A stretch of 64,000 nt of DNA, taken from contig JARBJD010000056.1 in the NCBI GenBank assembly GCA_033064195.1, positions 186,001-250,000 of the forward strand. The letters run 5' to 3'. Both the position numbers and the translations under genes were made by a program. Below the pieces are notes generated by a model. The model was not told where the DNA came from. It worked only from the letters and a program-made list of their open reading frames with translations, and did not search any database. This DNA is from Blattamonas nauphoetae. Its lineage: Eukaryota; Preaxostyla; Oxymonadida. Every line of letters starts with the position of its first letter. Position 1 is the first letter of the stretch. Of the stretch, positions 59,401 to 64,000 are shown one piece after another.

Positions 59401-62400
59401 TCAGTTTTTCTGCTCCAAAAAGAGCAACAGTTGAACTTGAGATTTATTCTTCCCAACGACTCAAATACGGGGCAACGTATGAAATCTCAAATCTGACATC
59501 AAATTCAGTTCATGCCTTGATTGCAGCACTTCCATTCAAGATTCCCGATCCTCCCGCTCGAATTGTATCGTGCACGTGTGAATTGGGCAGAGACAAGATG
59601 ACGAAAGCCCTCGTCACCTTCTCTGGATCCTCTTTCCCACCTCAAACGCCCTTCACTCTCATCGTCAAACAGATGAACGACCAGGATCAAGAGGTCGGTG
59701 ATGATATTCGATTGGCAGGATCCTTTGGTGGAGAATCAGGAGCAGAACTCGCATCTCATCTGATGGAGATTGAAGTGTATGCTCCGACAGAGCGAACTTT
59801 GTCCTTCGGAACGAACTATAAAGTGACAAAACTCGACATTTCTGACGTTGATTCGATTGTTCATGATTCAGTCGTCTTCTCGGTTGATCCAGAACCACCC
59901 CGATTGTTAAAAGTGTCCACATCGCACACAAACGACTCGATTACTCTCACATTCGGTGGAAGTGCACTTGATTCTGGTGTTGCGACGATCGTCCTGACCT
60001 CTAACGCCTCTCACAACCCCACCATCACATTGTCGGTCTCGTCACATTCGTCGTCTGAATCGAAAAAGTTCGAATTGTTCCCTCGGATAGATGACGATAA
60101 CCAACTGAAATATAACACGAAGTACACAGTGGATTCGATGCTTTGTGGGGGAAAGGAAGTCATTCGGCATTCCACGGTCGAGTTCTCGACAAATCCCGCC
60201 CCAGAACGGTTGCTGGATCTCGTCAATGGATCACTCTCCGACCGTCTTCAAACAACCATCCCTCTTGACTTCACTGGTCATGGTCTTCGCCCCTCTGCAG
60301 AGTACTCCGTCACTTTAACGTCAGTCCACACAAACGGTACGCCCTCACACACTCGATCTCTCACACTGACAGCGACGACGGACACCATTTTTGAAACATT
60401 CTCCGCGGTTCTGTACCCGTCTAAACCGGATCGACTGATGTACGGCACAGAATATGAAGTAACAGCCTTTGAACGAGACTCAACTGTCCTCATGTCGTCG
60501 TCAACCACTTTTAAGACTCCTTCTGAACCAGTACGATTGGAGGGAGCCGATGCTGTTCTCTCAACAACTCGGGTTGAGGCGATTGTTTCTTTGTCTGGCG
60601 TGAAGCTCACTCCAGGAACATGGACAATCGAATTGATTGATGCATCGACATCCGCAACCAGCAATCACCAAATCAAACTCAACTCAGATCTGACGTTCAT
60701 TCTCCCTGTGACATCGTCATCTTCAACGGGGTCGCTTCAGTATGAACACAACTACACCATCAAAACAATGTCTGGGAACGGCCCTGTCGTTGTAAATGAT
60801 GATGTGTTTTTCATCGTTCCTAAACCACCCCGGATTTCGACTGTGAAGGCCGTGTTTGCGAACAAAATCAACACCACCTTCCACGTTGAACTGGCGGGAG
60901 AAGGATTTCCTCTGAATGGGATCTACAACTTGACATTGACAACAGGTGAGATCATCCCGATCTCTTTTGACTCGGCCACATCTGGACTGACCACGGATTC
61001 TCATCTGCTGGGTGGAGGAGCCGAATTTGAGTATGGAGCAACTTACACAATCGCATCGGTCCACCTCTCGACAGATCAATCTGACCATGTTTTGTTTGAT
61101 TCACCAACATTCGCGACCGGTCCCAAACCAAAGACAATTGCTCTGAATGTCGATTCGTCGTCACCAGACACCACAGCGAAGTGTGGGGACGACTCACCCT
61201 GCTCAACAATCGATGCCGCGTGGGGAATTGTGGATCGACTTGGAATCAGCCAATGGATTGCGAATATCATCACTAAAACGAAACAGGAAAAGAAAGTCTT
61301 GATTGCGAATGGAGAAATTGGAGTATTTGCTCGAGGTGGGTTCATGGAACCAATCCTGACAATCCCATCGACAGCATCTTCCTCTGGGCAGTCGGGAATG
61401 GTTGAGGTTCAGAAGGGATCATTCGAACTTCGAGACGTTAATGTGGAGATTGGATCGTCATCAACCTCGTTCGTGTTTCTGTCAGCATTGGAGGGTGTTA
61501 TCGTCATGCATGACAGTTTGATCATGGGGATCACTCCTCCCTCAAACGAAGCTTCTGAAGAAGACACTTCGATTTGTGGATGGGAAACTGGCCTCATTCG
61601 TCTGGAGAACTCCAGCACGTCTGTCTTTGGAACTGGCTTCACACAACTCCCGCAGGGGGTGTTTCGCATGAATGGGGGAGATCTACACATCGTCACTTCG
61701 TCCTTCGATGGCAATTCTCCAATGAAATCATCGTTTTCTTCCACTCGCAGAAACATCTTCTGTTCTGGGGAAGGGATAATCAATGTCGGTGCAATCAGTG
61801 GAGGTGATGGTCAACTGGCAGGGTCGTCAGCGTGGATGTGGTTGTCAGAGTGTTCGTTAACGTCCACGTCGATCAATATCAACGCACCTTTCTTCATTCC
61901 GACTTTGGACACTGCCAACTCGTCAATCAAGCTCAACAAGAAAAACAAAACCTATGCTCTCTCACTTGTTGGTTCAACATTCATACCCTGTGGATTGTTT
62001 GCTGAGATTTTTGAATATGATCCAAACACAAAACTCGAAACGGGAAAGCACTTCTTGCGAGAACTCAACACATCCACGACATCCCTCTCAGAAACAGCTA
62101 TTTCGTTCTCTCTCACGTCATCTGAGCTTCAAGCGAATCTGAACGAAACATTTGAGTGGAGAACCAGATTGATGTATGGAAACAACGAGACAACGAGTTG
62201 GCTTCGCCTGAAAGAAAGTTTGGCTGCAGAAAAGAAGGCACAACTGTCGAAAAACATGAAATGGATTATTCCAATCGTCGCTGCCTGTTCAGTTCTCCTT
62301 CTGTTCCTCCTCATCATTATTGTTCTCCTTCGTCGCCGTAAGCAAAAGAAGTCACAAAATGAATCTGCAAAGAAAGAACTTGACCAAGTAGACCAGATGA

Positions 62401-63224
62401 TAGATGTTGAAAAAATAGAAGAAAGGGAAACAGTCGAAGCTGTGGGGGCCAATCAGGAGTCGACGATCCAAACGGACGACGTGAAAAAGACCGAAATTCA
62501 GAAATCTTTCGACCAAGACACTCAGGTCGGTCTTGGTCAAGAATACGTGAGAGGGGTCGATCATGGGGTTCCTGTTGTGGTGAACAAGAAGGACACTCTC
62601 TACGAGCGATTGCATGGAGAGAAGAAACGCGAGATTGATCGAACGAAACTTCGGAGAGAGATTGTGGACTCTCTGAAGCTCATCCTGAAACGAGCACCAG
62701 CGAGCCAAGTTCTGACAAACTTTTCCTCGCATTGGGTCTTGTTCAGTCCCGACGATGCGGTTCATCTGAAACTTCAGAAAGAAGAAACAGAAACGGCAGA
62801 TCAGCCCAAATCGATGGGGTTTCAAAACAATGGCAACCATGAGGACATTCGATGGAAGGCGCCCGAGGCTCAAGAAGAAAGATCAACCCAGAATTTCGAC
62901 AAAGAGAAGGCGTTAGTTTTTAGTCTTGGCCTCGTCTTGTACGAAATAGAGACTGGTTCTGTGCCACATCCAGAGACGGATGCGATCAATGCTGCTCGTC
63001 AACTGGGAACAGGGGTGCTCCCACGAATGGAGCTGGTGAAAGACCCTTCAATGAAGGAGTTGATTGAGAAATGTCTGAATGTGATGCCCTGCGACCGCCC
63101 AACTTTGGACGATATCTCAAAATCATTGAATGGGTCAGTCAATGTGAAGGATGAGTCGGGCTCTCTCATTAAAGCTGGTCGTGGAAAAGGTTACCTTCCA
63201 CTCGCTCCGTCAAATGGTATTTAG
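56415..63224 (+). CDS. Giant beta-helix/Ig-repeat receptor with pseudokinase tail
   Basis: 2269 residues in one exon. A signal peptide (MIIFLIPFLLC) is followed by a right-handed beta-helix (about 30-540) with rungs such as SCSFREC...GGAICAS and CVFDGCYGFSGGSLYL. Next come about ten repeats of roughly 100 residues (540-1570), each closing with a Y(G/N)T-x-Y-x-V phrase then F-x-TP-x-x-P. After AKCGDDSPCSTIDAAW a second beta-rich block runs to about 1900. A transmembrane helix is at 1950-1973 (WIIPIVAACSVLLLFLLIII), followed by RRRK. The cytosolic tail has a kinase-like fold from about 2059: an APE-like KAPEAQEE (near 2148), VFSLGLVLYEIETGSVPHP and MPCDRPTLDDI are present. I see no VAIK lysine, HRD or DFG, so it is a pseudokinase. 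Probably a surface receptor; the ligand is unknown. Confidence 0.85.
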   Translation: MIIFLIPFLLCTQNHPKQSSDLHDIVNMFRHQTNVADQNRESECDIQLMNKLYTSRNLEIRSEHIVMFGNNATIVHKMDVNSQKNMKPIQSLIMIVTNSTLTLYDLTLRSQIDGMSVLSLESSSLSLFDCTLSTKGVQTPFLVHASTPSDNVAIRMVSLTNSPFDDSSFNMKPLVGLFSDNCDRQRGNDISIHSTNMKVSNAVLLDGTGPLFSFGTNRQDKSSFKTINTIMSFASIRNVSSGAAEESISSDCEISQSLIGCSVQNSTNHISGTSIRDVNLGGSLFCSNSSFVSCERTSQPNSEHILTNENCTSSPRFVYSATSSDTYTSATFTLCTFTSLKTTEGFNLFGGGAILISNISTDLTVTSCSFRECLTEQKDSDGGAICASNALANNQKVDISHSTFFRCTAINKLNLADPTVGGAVITNGIDSVKISSCVFDGCYGFSGGSLYLRYHPTCSLSDLLFSESVAVSGGAIDIRDSEGFSMTSVAFRGCQCNQDYYAKDVYISTAESDLDFSGNFQFCDSTSGEANVYHNKTGELDVVPQVTKAVRVDTVNVDTTQQEAIITVKTSTPVKGKMGICLLDNTGIPRSVFVDFGFTLSTTGIATATLGTDGLFQTGRTYTVSSLGIVGWRPLDSYVYQAVAERSEKVKVAITLSGFGLPAGSYSMVVEDSSSASSTINLQVSGTDPIIPAKHTTLTTTTPLSLPNSNGDLTYNTKYKVKSIQSIAESVATSVFVNEGITFTTPTAPGWIDSLSVTPSGDRKTATINLVGRELVNAGYKVTFENKDKASWTLDISGMTPTSCFFTVSTDDKESSASLVYGASYTIVSISTSSNSLVLPQNLVFQIPHPPRITAIDTTLSSSMTHFDVSVSGTHLPVSGVYTLTFSEHNTPIQITFGSEGGKAENVKAGLPQEYQFNTEYSFDSMVLKDGDSVVFGSGKTMKTPKGPTLSKVVATLDSSNLNRLVLTIESSDIPSGEYSLNLKENEQASAVPLVVSFSAPKRATVELEIYSSQRLKYGATYEISNLTSNSVHALIAALPFKIPDPPARIVSCTCELGRDKMTKALVTFSGSSFPPQTPFTLIVKQMNDQDQEVGDDIRLAGSFGGESGAELASHLMEIEVYAPTERTLSFGTNYKVTKLDISDVDSIVHDSVVFSVDPEPPRLLKVSTSHTNDSITLTFGGSALDSGVATIVLTSNASHNPTITLSVSSHSSSESKKFELFPRIDDDNQLKYNTKYTVDSMLCGGKEVIRHSTVEFSTNPAPERLLDLVNGSLSDRLQTTIPLDFTGHGLRPSAEYSVTLTSVHTNGTPSHTRSLTLTATTDTIFETFSAVLYPSKPDRLMYGTEYEVTAFERDSTVLMSSSTTFKTPSEPVRLEGADAVLSTTRVEAIVSLSGVKLTPGTWTIELIDASTSATSNHQIKLNSDLTFILPVTSSSSTGSLQYEHNYTIKTMSGNGPVVVNDDVFFIVPKPPRISTVKAVFANKINTTFHVELAGEGFPLNGIYNLTLTTGEIIPISFDSATSGLTTDSHLLGGGAEFEYGATYTIASVHLSTDQSDHVLFDSPTFATGPKPKTIALNVDSSSPDTTAKCGDDSPCSTIDAAWGIVDRLGISQWIANIITKTKQEKKVLIANGEIGVFARGGFMEPILTIPSTASSSGQSGMVEVQKGSFELRDVNVEIGSSSTSFVFLSALEGVIVMHDSLIMGITPPSNEASEEDTSICGWETGLIRLENSSTSVFGTGFTQLPQGVFRMNGGDLHIVTSSFDGNSPMKSSFSSTRRNIFCSGEGIINVGAISGGDGQLAGSSAWMWLSECSLTSTSININAPFFIPTLDTANSSIKLNKKNKTYALSLVGSTFIPCGLFAEIFEYDPNTKLETGKHFLRELNTSTTSLSETAISFSLTSSELQANLNETFEWRTRLMYGNNETTSWLRLKESLAAEKKAQLSKNMKWIIPIVAACSVLLLFLLIIIVLLRRRKQKKSQNESAKKELDQVDQMIDVEKIEERETVEAVGANQESTIQTDDVKKTEIQKSFDQDTQVGLGQEYVRGVDHGVPVVVNKKDTLYERLHGEKKREIDRTKLRREIVDSLKLILKRAPASQVLTNFSSHWVLFSPDDAVHLKLQKEETETADQPKSMGFQNNGNHEDIRWKAPEAQEERSTQNFDKEKALVFSLGLVLYEIETGSVPHPETDAINAARQLGTGVLPRMELVKDPSMKELIEKCLNVMPCDRPTLDDISKSLNGSVNVKDESGSLIKAGRGKGYLPLAPSNGI

Positions 63225-63706
63225 TCTTACACAGAGACTCGCTCATTGATCTCTCACACACCACGTCACCAATTCACATCATGAAACAATGGGTTCATAA
63301 CAGAGAAACCCAGAATATAGTCATTATCACGTCACTCACCTGCTTCACAACAGAACCACAACTCGCTCGACATCACTCTCTCCACCGAGAATGTCGAAAG
63401 AGATCACAACACAATCAACACACTCATCTCACGCTATTCACCACAAGGAGGCATAGTATCTCTTCATCATTTGAGAACGGCTTCGTTCTCCCTACACGAG
63501 TTCCAATAATCTCTTGATTCGATCTTTCTGTGTCAATTTAACCATTCCTATTATCTCTTGATTTTCATGTCAGCCTCTTGATTTATCTTGATTTGTCTTG
63601 ATTTCATGGTTTTTTCCGAAACGGACAATCGAACAAATCTCAAAAAAGGGTCTGGTGACAAGTTGGACAATCTGAAGACTTATCAGATCTGACAAATACG
63701 AATAAG
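63225..63706. other. Intergenic between convergent genes
   Basis: About 480 bases between the receptor stop and the stop of the minus-strand gene at the right edge. Contains an irregular run of CTCTTGATT/TTATCTTGATT words at about 63500-63605. No gene seen. Confidence 0.5.
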
Positions 63707-64000
63707 CTATTCCTCTCGACTCAAATGAGAGAATGCTCGATCGCTGTTGGGTTGCGGTGAAAGGGTGTTCAGGCATGTCTGGTCCCCTTTTGCTTTAATC
63801 TCTGCGATATTCTTCCTCTTTAGCATGATCTGTGTTTGTTGAATGTGTCTCTCACTCTCCACAAAAGAACCATTCACCCAACTCCCCACAAAATACTCAT
63901 TCACACATTTCCTCACTTCATTGCTATCCATCTCACTCTTCCCACTTGCTGAGTTTTCCAATCGTTTGAATACCCAATTCGGCAGTCTTTGTCTGATCCC
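63707..64000 (-). CDS. C-terminal part of a gene running off the right edge
   Basis: The frame is open from the window edge to a stop at 63707 (98 codons). It is Lys/Glu/Asn-rich and probably helical, with NEVRKCVNEYFVGSWVNGSF and RHIQQTQIMLKRKNIAEIKA. No start, signal peptide or known domain is visible because the 5' part is outside the window. Composition is protein-like and distinct from the AT-rich flanks, which is the only support. Confidence 0.4.
   Translation of the reverse strand, partial: GIRQRLPNWVFKRLENSASGKSEMDSNEVRKCVNEYFVGSWVNGSFVESERHIQQTQIMLKRKNIAEIKAKGDQTCLNTLSPQPNSDRAFSHLSREE

Overview
This is nuclear DNA from a protist eukaryote. Genes are spliced with very short introns (mostly 34-150 nt, GT..AG). 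TAA, TAG and TGA all serve as stops, so the standard code applies. A large share of the coding capacity is repetitive, secreted right-handed beta-helix surface protein. One of these carries a transmembrane segment followed by a degenerate kinase domain. Together with the many HEAT/ARM-like orphans, this looks most like an oxymonad such as Blattamonas. That assignment is inference from gene style, not a database result. The TAR=Gln code known from some oxymonads is excluded by the sequence.

Layout. 1-4680 is gene-poor: a decayed beta-helix fragment (2977-3495), a GC-rich minisatellite (3557-4360), then the left edge of a retrotransposon. 4681-9402 is a DIRS-type tyrosine-recombinase retrotransposon with gag-like, RT/RNase H and recombinase frames. 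It has inverted termini plus an internal complementary region that matches both outer ends; its RNase H region is frameshifted. 9449-14439 holds a five-exon coiled-coil gene, an AIG1/IMAP-like GTPase with a C-terminal membrane anchor, and a disordered ER/K-helix protein. 15681-22033 is a run of three minus-strand signalling genes: a tau-tubulin-kinase-like kinase ending in a CaaX-like box, an RBR ubiquitin ligase of RNF216 type, and a FAM172/Arb2-type alpha/beta-hydrolase-fold protein. 23338-34686 has an orphan helical protein, a five-exon PIKfyve/Fab1 lipid kinase lacking a FYVE domain, and a second orphan. 34738-39148 encodes a large acidic coiled-coil plus armadillo-repeat protein. 39299-40523 is an inverted-repeat (foldback-like) structure between two convergent genes.

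From 40655 to the right edge the window is a surface-protein district. It holds a beta-helix membrane protein, remnants of at least one more, a secreted 1223-residue beta-helix protein, a HEAT-like orphan, an SH3/RRM-like/SPRY multidomain protein, and the 2269-residue beta-helix/Ig-repeat/pseudokinase receptor. A final minus-strand gene runs off the right edge.

Functional picture: membrane lipid signalling (PIKfyve), ubiquitin and CK1-type kinase signalling sit beside an expanding family of cell-surface adhesin-like receptors. Several gene pairs start divergently within 30-220 bp and must share promoters. Exon coordinates below were derived by reading splice signals and phase by eye; each proposed chain is phase-consistent but unconfirmed by transcripts.
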